Shown: in pieces, positions 1 to 5,124 of the stretch
Position numbering within the stretch: the first letter of the stretch is position 1
Layout: every line of letters starts with the position of its first letter
NCBI GenBank assembly: GCA_041477005.1
Contig: JBGOUJ010000569.1
Coordinates: 1-5,124 of the forward strand
DNA from: JBGOUJ01 sp041477005
GTDB lineage: Bacteria; Acidobacteriota; Terriglobia; Bryobacterales; JACQDG01
Direction of reading: 5' to 3'
DNA length: 5,124 nucleotides
Translations under genes and position numbers: made by a program
The notes under the pieces: generated by a model
Seen by the model: only the letters and a program-made list of their open reading frames with translations
Told to the model about the DNA's origin: nothing
The model's database searches: none

Positions 1-1
1 G

Positions 2-448
2 GACCTTCTGTGGAGGCTGTACGAGTCCATCACGGTACCAACTGCAGTGTGGAAAGAACTGCAAGCGGAATCCACTCCCGCCGCTGTCAGGATCTGGTTG
101 GAAAGGGCGCCCGACTGGCTGAACATTCGGTCTCCGAGCAGGCCGGAGCCAGACAACCTCGCGCTGGGCGCTCTGGATGCCGGTGAGCGGGAAGCGATCC
201 AACTCGCCATCGAACTCGAGGCGGATCTGCTTCTCATGGATGACCGCGACGCGCGGGCGCTGGCGGTCCGGCTCCTGTTGCCGGTGACCGGCACTCTGGG
301 CGTGCTCGAAAGAGCCGACGTTCTTGGCCTTCTCTCGGATCTTCCGGCTGCTCTGGCAGATCTCGAAGCCAGTGGCTTCTACCTGTCCGCTCGGCTGCGG
401 GAGGCCGTCCTGGAACGATATCGAAGTCGTCACGAGACGAGCTGGTGA
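2..448 (+). CDS. DUF3368-type PIN-domain protein (VapC-like toxin), 5' end outside window
   Basis: Probable RNase toxin of a type II toxin-antitoxin pair. The frame is open from base 2 and runs to TGA at 446-448, giving 148 visible residues. DUF3368 proteins are usually about 150-170 residues, so only a short N-terminus, including the first conserved Asp of the PIN fold, should be missing. A GTG at 47 could be called as a start, but the residues before it (LLWRLYESITVPTAVWKEL) already match the family, so the true start is upstream of the window. Family marks are the VP..V..EL segment, LDAGEREAIQLA (acidic Glu near visible residue 62) and LLLMDDRDAR (Asp 80/81) followed by VTGTLGVLERA. These acidic residues are the expected metal ligands of PIN nucleases. 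The partner antitoxin, often a UPF0175 protein encoded just upstream, would lie outside the window. The family call is from motif recognition and is fairly secure; toxicity is inferred. Confidence 0.85.
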   Translation, partial: DLLWRLYESITVPTAVWKELQAESTPAAVRIWLERAPDWLNIRSPSRPEPDNLALGALDAGEREAIQLAIELEADLLLMDDRDARALAVRLLLPVTGTLGVLERADVLGLLSDLPAALADLEASGFYLSARLREAVLERYRSRHETSW

Positions 449-592
449 GAGGAGGTAGTAGTGATGCTGCTCGCGGCCGAATGGCTTGGATCAAGCGTGC
501 GGGCCCGAATGATAGTCCCGCCACCGATTGTCCGGCCGGTTGAGGCACGCTCAGACCAGCATACGGGCCGCGCGACGTGGTATCACCTACGC
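449..592 (+). other. Intergenic stretch between toxin gene and lactonase remnant
   Basis: Apart from the Shine-Dalgarno sequence near its left end, I see no gene, repeat or clear terminator. The frame opened at GTG 461 stays open through the whole stretch into the remnant, but the 44 encoded residues match nothing I recognise and have mixed third-position base use. A TATCAC box preceded by TGG sits at 581-586, six bases before the ATG at 593, and could be a weak extended -10 element. Confidence 0.4.
451..455 (+). promoter_or_regulatory. Strong Shine-Dalgarno sequence after the toxin gene
   Basis: GGAGG lies 5 bases before a GTG at 461 and 8 bases before an ATG at 464, only a few bases after the toxin stop codon. 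Both starts open the same frame as the lactonase remnant and would add 43-44 residues with no recognisable domain in front of its signal peptide. It is the best ribosome binding site on the plus strand of this window, yet it does not point at an obvious gene. It may be a relic of a lost downstream gene or drive an extended chimeric product. Confidence 0.45.
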
Positions 593-931
593 ATGAAAAC
601 TACCCGGCGCTTCCTGATACTGCCCGCCGCGTTGGCCGCGTTGATTTCGGTGCCGCCTCGCGCGCCGGGCGCCAAGAACGACAGCCTCACGGTGTTCGCC
701 ATCGACCCGAAAAAGGGAACGCTGAACCTGGTGCAGAACGTTCCAACTCAGGGCAGCATCCCGCGCAACTTCAAGATCGACCCGACCGAGCATTACCTCT
801 TCGTGGCCAACCAGAAAACGAACAACATCGTCACGTTCCGGATTGACCCGAAAACCGGCCACCTGAGCCCGACCGGGCAGGTGCTCGAAATTCAGGCGCC
901 GGTGTGCTTGCAGTTTGTTCCGGGCTCATAA
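593..931 (+). pseudogene. Secreted lactonase (YbhE/6-phosphogluconolactonase-like) remnant: signal peptide plus C-terminal tail
   Basis: The 112-residue product starts with an export signal: MKTTRRFLIL, a hydrophobic stretch, then small residues ending around Ala27. It passes directly into sequence typical of the very C-terminus of the seven-bladed lactonase family (PF10282). Recognisable elements are SLTVFAIDPKKGTLNLVQ, the PRNFKIDPTEHYLFVANQ blade motif, NNIVTFRIDPKTGHLSPTGQVLE and a closing PVCLQFVP before TAA. Full-length members have roughly 340-400 residues, so about 250-300 residues of the propeller are missing with the reading frame kept. Two blades alone should not form a working propeller, so I call it an internally deleted pseudogene. 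A small expressed secreted protein cannot be excluded. I chose ATG 593 because it gives a classic signal peptide; an in-frame start at 461/464 has a better ribosome binding site but buries that signal. The twin Arg at residues 5-6 leaves Tat or Sec export open. Confidence 0.75.
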
Positions 932-962
932 TCGGCGGGGACGCGTCCATCTCGACTCGATT

Positions 963-989
963 GGCGGCGCGCTTCAAGCGGCGCCCGCC
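963..989. terminator. GC-rich hairpin between convergent genes, possible bidirectional terminator
   Basis: The arm 963-972 can pair with 978-989 around a TTCAA loop (973-977), with single-base bulges at 981 and 985. It lies in the 77-bp gap between two converging genes, where a shared terminator is expected. No T-run follows it on either strand, so it is not a classical intrinsic terminator. A separate 10-bp palindrome, GGACGCGTCC, lies at 939-948. Confidence 0.35.
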
Positions 990-1008
990 GGTACGGCCGA
1001 AATGAGGG

Positions 1009-1917
1009 TTACGCGTAGATCGGGTTGAGCACCCGGCCGATATATTCCCGGTTGATCTTCGCGCTCTCGAGTGGCGAGATGCGGGCGTTGTCGAGATCGA
1101 TGGTGATCCAGCCCTTGTAACCAATGCCCTTCAGAATGCGGTGCAGCGCGGGAAAATCGATCACCCCGCGACCCAGCTCGATCACGTTGTCCATGTAATT
1201 CGGCAGGCCCCGGTGGTAGGCCCGAAGGTCTTTGTAGTGCATGTAGACCAGGCGGCGCTTGAATTTTTCGAACAACGCCACGGGGTCGCCGCCGCCCATC
1301 CAGACCTGCGCCGTATCGGGGGCGAGGTTGAAATACTGCGGGTCGGTCCTCTCCATGAGCAGGTCGATCTGGCGGGGGTTTTCGATCAGGCTGCCGACAT
1401 GGGGATGGACCGCGGTCTTGATGTGGTACTCGGATAGGGCGATGCGGCCGATCTCGTTCATCAGGGAGGCCATGTTCGAGATGGCTTCGCGCTCGTTTTC
1501 GACGTCAGGGCGTGGCGGGCCGATGATGAGGCGGTCGGTCCCGAACCGCTTGAGGTAGCCGAGGAAGCGGTGGCACTCCTTCCGCAGGCGCTCGCGCTCG
1601 GAGACGAGGTGGAACTGATCGCCCCAGTAAATGCCGGCAACCCGCAGGTGATGCTGGGGGAGCGCGCGCTCGAGCTCGGCCATGTTTTCGTCATTGACGG
1701 GAAGCGCCCGGGTGGTGAAGGGCTCCACCCCGTCGAAGCCGCCTGCGGCGACGTCGGGCAGGATGTCCGGCCAGTGCACCGCGCGGTCACCGGCCTTCGC
1801 CGTCCAGGTGACGGCGCCCAGGCCCCAGTGGATATTGCGTTCAGCGGCGGGGAGCAACGGGGCCGCGGCGATGGCGAGGGTGGCGCGGAAGAGTTGACGG
1901 CGAGTCGGGCAAGGCAT
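1009..1917 (-). CDS. Tat-exported sugar phosphate isomerase/epimerase family TIM-barrel protein (IolE-like)
   Basis: A 302-residue protein of the AP-endonuclease-2/xylose-isomerase-like TIM-barrel superfamily (PF01261), close in style to inosose dehydratases and to the many 'sugar phosphate isomerase/epimerase' proteins of soil bacteria. These use a divalent metal to isomerise, epimerise or dehydrate sugars and polyols; the substrate here cannot be told. Residues 5-11 (TRRQLFR) followed by a hydrophobic run to about Ala25 form a twin-arginine signal, implying folded export. Barrel motifs follow in order: GFDGVEPF (Glu65), RLIIGPPRP (130-137), TAVHPHVGSLIEN (His171, His173), LAPDTAQVWMGG (Asp201), YMHYKDL (His227) and ELGRGVIDFPAL, then GWITIDLDNA. 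His171/173, Asp201 and His227 are candidate metal ligands. The last strand has Asp274 where relatives usually show Glu (VELD). It ends with LESAKINREYI, typical of the family. The start is supported by GGAGG nine bases upstream. It follows the zinc-ribbon gene by 42 bp on the same strand and could be cotranscribed, though a weak own promoter is present. Confidence 0.88.
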   Translation of the reverse strand: MPCPTRRQLFRATLAIAAAPLLPAAERNIHWGLGAVTWTAKAGDRAVHWPDILPDVAAGGFDGVEPFTTRALPVNDENMAELERALPQHHLRVAGIYWGDQFHLVSERERLRKECHRFLGYLKRFGTDRLIIGPPRPDVENEREAISNMASLMNEIGRIALSEYHIKTAVHPHVGSLIENPRQIDLLMERTDPQYFNLAPDTAQVWMGGGDPVALFEKFKRRLVYMHYKDLRAYHRGLPNYMDNVIELGRGVIDFPALHRILKGIGYKGWITIDLDNARISPLESAKINREYIGRVLNPIYA

Positions 1918-1926
1918 GGTTCGAGG

Positions 1927-1931
1927 CCTCC
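1927..1931 (-). promoter_or_regulatory. Ribosome binding site of the isomerase-like gene
   Basis: On the minus strand GGAGG stands nine bases before the ATG at 1917-1915. This supports that start and the complete twin-arginine signal it encodes. Confidence 0.7.
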
Positions 1932-1943
1932 ACGACGCTACCG

Positions 1944-1971
1944 CTTATACCACAGTTGGCTATTTTTTCAC
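1944..1971 (-). promoter_or_regulatory. Possible sigma70-type promoter of the isomerase-like gene
   Basis: On the minus strand, GTGAAA (1971-1966) and TATAAG (1949-1944) are separated by 16 bases. Each hexamer is a partial match to TTGACA/TATAAT. The -35 box overlaps the last codons of the zinc-ribbon gene. The predicted transcript would start about 20 bases before the ATG and include the GGAGG ribosome binding site. Read-through from the upstream gene is equally possible. Confidence 0.35.
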
Positions 1972-2841
1972 CTGGTAGAGCACATTCACGTGTGTACCAC
2001 CGTCGGCGGTTCCGACGGTCACGACTACGGTGCGCTTTTTGGCCGCATCTTCGGCTGACAGCAGGCCGCCGGAGGTCGTGCCCTCGTCGTGAGTGGTCCG
2101 CGACGTGATCTTGAGGCCGGCATCCTGCAGCTTCTGATCGTAGAACGACATCACGTCTTTCGGGGAATCCTTGGTGGTGAACTGGTAGGTGCCGCCGTCC
2201 TCCTGACCTCCCTGCATGGAGAAAGCGCCCTGCGGCGTCGAGGAGGGGTACGACGGAATCCAGTCCGGGATTTTGGCGTTGGCGCCGCCGCCAAACTTCA
2301 TGGCGCCGTCGGGGCCCTTTACTTCCAGGGCGCCGGACTGCCCCTCGCCATGGGCTTCCACGGTGACTGCTTCCTTTCCGTCCGCCTGGAATTTGATCTT
2401 CCCTTGCTTGACGTCCTCGAAGTTCACAGTCACAGTTTTGCCGGTCTTCTTGTCACTCAGGGTGACGAGACCCTTGTCTTCGTCCACGGAGACGACCGAG
2501 ATATCCGGATTCGTCGCGGCGAGCATTTTGGTGACGGCGATGCCGGGGTTCCGCCGCATCAGGTCGGGGTCCAGGCCGGCTTGTTTGACCTTGTGGACGA
2601 CGAATAGCCCGGCCCCGACCACGGCCAGGAAGCCGATGAGAAAGAGGCCGAGGAGGATGCCGACGATCCAGACCACCGGGCTGGTCGATTTCCGGGGGAC
2701 GGCGGCCGGCTGAGGACCGGGCGCGCTCGAAACCGGAGCGGGCGGCGGGGCGGCGCTTGGCGCAGCCGACTGGATGGGTGTCCCGCACTTGGGGCAAAAC
2801 GCCCCGGAAACCGATCCTCCGCAATTCCCACAGAAGGGCAT
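1960..2841 (-). CDS. Zinc-ribbon domain protein with one transmembrane segment
   Basis: A 293-residue protein of unknown function, with an architecture common in Acidobacteriota. An N-terminal zinc ribbon (Cys4, Cys7, Cys16, Cys19; CGNCG and CPKCG) is followed by a Pro/Ala/Ser-rich linker (about 25-50) and one hydrophobic segment (about 56-82). The rest is a soluble region that starts VHKVKQAGLDPDLMRRNPG. A central part (about 114-180) is rich in short beta strands with Lys/Gly turns. The C-terminal part (about 190-293) carries PSYPSSTPQG and DVMSFYDQKLQDAGLK, a pattern of small alpha/beta domains in cell-envelope proteins. With the ribbon in the cytoplasm, the large C-terminal part would lie outside the membrane; this topology is inferred. 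A TTG at 2859 would add six residues, but GGAGG at 2857-2853 lies within that extension and points at ATG 2841, where MPFCGNCG begins at the usual distance from the first Cys. No enzyme motif is visible. Confidence 0.85.
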   Translation of the reverse strand: MPFCGNCGGSVSGAFCPKCGTPIQSAAPSAAPPPAPVSSAPGPQPAAVPRKSTSPVVWIVGILLGLFLIGFLAVVGAGLFVVHKVKQAGLDPDLMRRNPGIAVTKMLAATNPDISVVSVDEDKGLVTLSDKKTGKTVTVNFEDVKQGKIKFQADGKEAVTVEAHGEGQSGALEVKGPDGAMKFGGGANAKIPDWIPSYPSSTPQGAFSMQGGQEDGGTYQFTTKDSPKDVMSFYDQKLQDAGLKITSRTTHDEGTTSGGLLSAEDAAKKRTVVVTVGTADGGTHVNVLYQVKK

Positions 2842-2852
2842 GATAGTCGTTA

Positions 2853-2857
2853 CCTCC
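2853..2857 (-). promoter_or_regulatory. Ribosome binding site deciding the zinc-ribbon start
   Basis: On the minus strand GGAGG lies 11 bases before ATG 2841. It would be inside the coding region if the TTG at 2859 were used, so it favours the ATG start. Confidence 0.65.
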
Positions 2858-2866
2858 AATGCCTCA

Positions 2867-2896
2867 ACTGTACGCCAGGGATGGGCCTCAGGGCAA
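2867..2896 (-). promoter_or_regulatory. Probable promoter of the zinc-ribbon gene
   Basis: On the minus strand TTGCCC (2896-2891) and TACAGT (2872-2867) are separated by 18 bases. Each matches four of six consensus positions of a sigma70-type promoter. Transcription would begin near 2860, giving a short leader with the GGAGG ribosome binding site. Predicted from sequence only. Confidence 0.45.
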
Positions 2897-2942
2897 TCAC
2901 CCGACCGGCGGCGAAGCGCCTGGCGCGGGCCGGCGCGCGCCG

Positions 2943-2955
2943 TGATGACGCATCA
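2943..2955. promoter_or_regulatory. 13-bp palindrome upstream of the antitoxin, possible operator
   Basis: TGATG and CATCA form perfect inverted arms around ACG. The site lies 38-50 bases before the antitoxin start, around the position of a -35 box. Ribbon-helix-helix antitoxins commonly repress their own promoter by binding such palindromes, so this is a candidate autoregulatory site. It also lies between two divergent genes. Confidence 0.4.
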
Positions 2956-2981
2956 ACTTCCTGGGTCTGAGGCTGGGAGCG

Positions 2982-2987
2982 TATGAT
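2982..2987 (+). promoter_or_regulatory. -10-like box directly before the antitoxin start
   Basis: TATGAT matches five of six positions of the -10 consensus and ends six bases before the ATG at 2994. No clear -35 box is present at 16-18 bases. If used, the transcript would start at or next to the ATG and be leaderless. A GGGAG at 2975-2979 is 14 bases from the ATG, too far to be a good ribosome binding site. Confidence 0.45.
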
Positions 2988-2993
2988 GCTTGT

Positions 2994-3259
2994 ATGCGAA
3001 CTACTCTGACCCTGGACCCGGATGTGGCCCAGAGGCTCAAGTCCCGCATGGCCGAGCAGAAGGCAACGCTGAAGCAGGTCGTAAACGAGGCTCTCCGGCG
3101 GGGCCTTGCGGCCGAGCAGCCGAGGCCCGGCGAACGTTCCGGGTCCTCCCCCATTCGTTCGGGCTTCGGCCGGGAATCGATGTCCGCAGGCTGAACCAGT
3201 TGGTGGATGAGCTGGAGGTGCGGTCATTCGTGGCCAAGGCGAGCAGGCGCGCCCGATAG
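2994..3259 (+). pseudogene. VapB-like (ribbon-helix-helix) antitoxin gene broken by a frameshift
   Basis: The frame from ATG 2994 encodes MRTTLTLDPDVAQRLK, then KQVVNEALRRGLAAEQ, the ribbon-helix-helix DNA-binding half of VapB/DUF2191-type antitoxins. It then runs into unrelated residues and stops at 3192-3194. The expected toxin-binding C-terminal half is in the -1 frame: TFRVLPHSFGLRPGID, then RRLNQLVDELEVRSFVAK, ending at TAG 3257-3259. Together they restore a normal antitoxin of about 88 residues, so one base is missing (or two are extra) between about 3107 and 3150. This could be a real mutation, a sequencing error, or less likely ribosomal slippage at the C-run (3157-3161). No VapC toxin follows: 83 bp downstream an unrelated secreted hydrolase begins. 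So this is an orphan whether or not the frameshift is real. The intact N-terminal half could still bind DNA. Confidence 0.8.
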
Positions 3260-3290
3260 CGGCCGGGGAGCAGGGCGGCCGCGCACCAGC

Positions 3291-3320
3291 GGGGCGGCAG
3301 CGCGTCCTGCGGGCCGCCCC
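3291..3320. terminator. Strong GC hairpin upstream of the hydrolase gene
   Basis: GGGGCGGC (3291-3298) pairs perfectly with GCCGCCCC (3313-3320) across a 14-base loop. An alternative inner stem of GCAG (3297-3300) with CTGC (3307-3310) is possible. It follows the antitoxin remnant and precedes the hydrolase promoter box, where a terminator would sit. There is no T-run after it, so intrinsic termination is uncertain. Confidence 0.35.
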
Positions 3321-3327
3321 CCTGCGC

Positions 3328-3333
3328 TACAAT
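3328..3333 (+). promoter_or_regulatory. -10-like box directly before the hydrolase start
   Basis: TACAAT matches five of six -10 consensus positions and ends nine bases before ATG 3343. There is no recognisable -35 element and no Shine-Dalgarno sequence between it and the start. Transcription from it would begin within a few bases of the ATG, giving a leaderless or nearly leaderless message. Confidence 0.5.
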
Positions 3334-3342
3334 GGCGGGCTT

Positions 3343-5124
3343 ATGACGAAAGCGATCCCGCTTTTCCTGCTGCTGAGTTTGTCCCTTCCCGCGTCGCAGA
3401 TCCCCGAGCAGGACTCTCGTAACGCGGACCTCCCCGGCGAGCGCACCCATTTTCAGATGCCTGTTTTCACGAGCCGCGAAGCCTGGCTGGAGCACGCTCG
3501 ATTCCTGCGCAAGCAGATTCTGGCAAGCGCCGGGCTGCTGCCGATGCCGGAGAAGACGCCGCTCCACGCGCAGGTCTTCGGCAAGCTCGAGCGCGACGGC
3601 TACACCGTCGAGAAAGTGCTGCTCGAGACGTACCCGGGGTTTTACCTGGGAGGCAACCTGTACCGGCCTCTCGGCAAACAGGGGCCGTTTCCCGGGATCG
3701 TTTCGCCGCACGGTCACTGGGACTACGGACGCCTGGAGAACACGGATCTCGTGTCGGTTCCGGGGCGATGCATCAACCTGGCCCGGCAGGGGTTTGTGGT
3801 GTTCACTTACGACATGGTCGGCTACAACGATACGGACCAGCTCCCGCACGGCGATCGCGGTCCGCGCCTGGGCGGGCCGCGCGAGGACTTGTGGAACATC
3901 AGCATCATGGGCCTGCAGATCTGGGACAGCATCCGGGCGGTGGACTTCGTGAGCTCGCTGCCGGATGTAGATCCGAACCGCCTCGGGGCTACCGGGGCGT
4001 CGGGCGGCGGCACCCAGACCTTTCATCTGATGGCGGTCGACGACCGGATCCGGGCGGCGGCTCCGGTGAACATGATTTCGTTCATTTCGCAAGGCGGCGG
4101 CTGCCAGCAGGCGGCGAGCCTGCGTGTAGACATCAATAATGTCTACTTTGCGGCCATGATGGCGCCGCGGCCGCTGCTGATGGTTTCCGCCAGCGGCGAC
4201 TGGACCCGCAACACGCCACGCGAGGAATTTCCAGCCGTGCAAAACATCTATCGCCTGCTCGGCGCCGAGCAGAACGTCGAGCAGGTGCAGGTCGACGCGC
4301 CGCACAACTACAACCGGCAGAGCCGCGAAATTGTGTACACGTTCTTGGGAGCCAGGCTGCTCGGCGGCCAGGGACCGGTCACTGAAAAGCGATTTAAAGC
4401 CGAGCAAGTGCAGGATCTTCTGGCGTTGTTCGGGCGAGAGCGTCCGGCGGGCGCGGTCACGATGGAGCAGTATGTGGCGGACCGCATAGCCGAGGCCCGG
4501 CGCAGCGTCGAGCACTTGCGGCCGGCCGATGCCGCGGCCTTGGCCCGGGCGCGGGAGGCCTTCGGCGAGCGCCTCACGTTTTCGCTGCTGGCCGTGAAGC
4601 CGGCGCCGGAGGAGGTGCTCTCGGAAAAAAAGGAAAGCGTGGTCCAGGGAGAGACCCTGGTGCTGGGGCGCGCGGGAAAAGGCGATCGGATCCCGGCCGT
4701 GTGGCTCGCGCCGCGCAACGCCAGTCCGGAGGTAGCGCCGGTTCTGATCGTGCATCCGGAAGGCGTCTCCTGGGTAATGTTGTCTGCAGCGAGCGCCGGC
4801 GGATTGGTCAAGGGTATTCTCGATCGGGGCGGCGTGGTGCTGGGAATCGACGCCTTCCAGACGGGAAGCGCCCGGGCGCCACGCGACCAGAGCGGCAGGG
4901 GTTTTACGGTCTACAATCGGACCGATGACGCCAACCGCGTGCAAGACATTCTGACGGCGCTCGCTTATCTGAAGGGCCGCTCGAAGGCCCAGGCCGTGAG
5001 CCTGGTGGGTCTCGAAATGGGCGGCGTGTGGAGCTGTTTTGCGCGCGCGCTGGCGGGGCCGGGCGTGAACCTGGCAGCCGACCTGGCCCGGTTCCGGAGC
5101 GATACGGATCAAGAGTACCTGGAC
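3343..5124 (+). CDS. Secreted acetylxylan esterase-like tandem alpha/beta-hydrolase, 3' end outside window
   Basis: 594 residues are visible with no stop before the window edge. It begins with a Sec-type signal peptide (MTKAIPLFLLLSLSLPAS). The first domain (about 80-350) is an alpha/beta-hydrolase of the acetylxylan esterase/dienelactone hydrolase kind. It has YLGGNLYRP, the oxyanion-hole region SPHGHW (121-126), VVFTYDMVGYNDTDQ, and a nucleophile elbow G-A-S-G-G with Ser220 after VDPNRLGATG. The likely acid is Asp286 (SASGDWT) and the likely base His321 (DAPHNYNRQSRE), so the triad looks complete. A linker (about 355-440) follows. A second hydrolase-like module starts at RIPAVWLAP and VLIVHPEG (about 450-474) and continues past VVLGIDAFQTG; its elbow reads G-L-E-M-G with Glu558 in place of Ser, so it is probably not catalytic. 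The likely job is removing ester groups from plant or microbial polysaccharides outside the cytoplasm; the substrate is inferred. ATG 3343 was chosen because it gives the signal peptide. Confidence 0.88.
   Translation, partial: MTKAIPLFLLLSLSLPASQIPEQDSRNADLPGERTHFQMPVFTSREAWLEHARFLRKQILASAGLLPMPEKTPLHAQVFGKLERDGYTVEKVLLETYPGFYLGGNLYRPLGKQGPFPGIVSPHGHWDYGRLENTDLVSVPGRCINLARQGFVVFTYDMVGYNDTDQLPHGDRGPRLGGPREDLWNISIMGLQIWDSIRAVDFVSSLPDVDPNRLGATGASGGGTQTFHLMAVDDRIRAAAPVNMISFISQGGGCQQAASLRVDINNVYFAAMMAPRPLLMVSASGDWTRNTPREEFPAVQNIYRLLGAEQNVEQVQVDAPHNYNRQSREIVYTFLGARLLGGQGPVTEKRFKAEQVQDLLALFGRERPAGAVTMEQYVADRIAEARRSVEHLRPADAAALARAREAFGERLTFSLLAVKPAPEEVLSEKKESVVQGETLVLGRAGKGDRIPAVWLAPRNASPEVAPVLIVHPEGVSWVMLSAASAGGLVKGILDRGGVVLGIDAFQTGSARAPRDQSGRGFTVYNRTDDANRVQDILTALAYLKGRSKAQAVSLVGLEMGGVWSCFARALAGPGVNLAADLARFRSDTDQEYLD

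Noticed and set aside
1570..2058. Plus-strand open frames across the isomerase and zinc-ribbon genes
   Set aside because: They overlap well-supported minus-strand genes, have no family motifs and no ribosome binding site.
2922..2941. GGCGCG/CGCGCC inverted arms between the divergent genes
   Set aside because: The arms are only six bases in very GC-rich sequence and lie between two divergent starts, where a terminator is not expected. Likely chance.
3275..3282. GCGGCCGC palindrome
   Set aside because: An eight-base GC palindrome is unremarkable at this base composition and has no partner copy or functional context.
3332..3334. ATG at 3332 as a start for the hydrolase
   Set aside because: It is in a different frame from the hydrolase and is part of the TACAATGG promoter-like box; ATG 3343 gives the signal peptide.
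3037..5112. A very long open frame (691 codons) on the minus strand
   Set aside because: It is antisense to the hydrolase gene, which has a signal peptide, clear motifs and a complete catalytic triad. The minus frame reads as Arg/His/Ala-rich sequence without domains, a known effect of GC-rich third positions.
1..5124. CRISPR arrays, tRNA or rRNA genes, insertion sequences, long direct repeats
   Set aside because: I looked for repeated units, cloverleaf-like segments and transposase motifs by eye on both strands and saw none.

Overview
The window is GC-rich, gene-dense bacterial chromosomal DNA. Its gene content includes a twin-arginine-exported sugar isomerase/epimerase-like TIM barrel, a secreted YbhE-type lactonase remnant, a secreted multi-domain acetylxylan-esterase-like hydrolase, a zinc-ribbon membrane protein and VapBC-type toxin-antitoxin pieces. 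This mix is typical of Acidobacteriota, especially Solibacter/Bryobacter relatives. That assignment comes from protein style only; there is no rRNA or other marker gene here.

Layout. (1) Bases 2-448, plus strand: the 3' part of a DUF3368/PIN-type toxin cut by the left window edge. (2) 593-931, plus: a short gene with an export signal joined directly to the last two or so blades of a lactonase beta-propeller, most likely an internally deleted gene. (3) 1009-1917, minus: a Tat-exported AP-endonuclease-2/IolE-like TIM-barrel protein, convergent with the remnant. (4) 1960-2841, minus: a zinc-ribbon protein with one membrane segment, 42 bp upstream of the isomerase gene on the same strand. (5) 2842-2993: a divergent intergenic region with promoter-like elements for both directions and a 13-bp palindrome. 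(6) 2994-3259, plus: a VapB-like antitoxin gene broken by a frameshift, with no toxin after it. (7) 3343 to the right edge, plus: a secreted tandem alpha/beta-hydrolase (acetylxylan esterase-like) with an intact first catalytic domain and a second domain whose nucleophile position is Glu; its 3' end lies outside the window.

The genes do not form one pathway. The secreted hydrolase and exported isomerase-like protein fit a lifestyle of breaking down plant or polysaccharide material. The two toxin-antitoxin pieces, one complete as far as seen and one broken, and the lactonase remnant suggest a region undergoing gene decay. I found no mobile element, CRISPR array, tRNA or rRNA, and no convincing new multi-gene system. 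The points most worth checking are the frameshifted orphan antitoxin, the signal-peptide/lactonase-tail gene, the pseudo-catalytic second hydrolase domain, and the -10-like boxes only 6-9 bases from two plus-strand start codons, which suggest leaderless transcripts.
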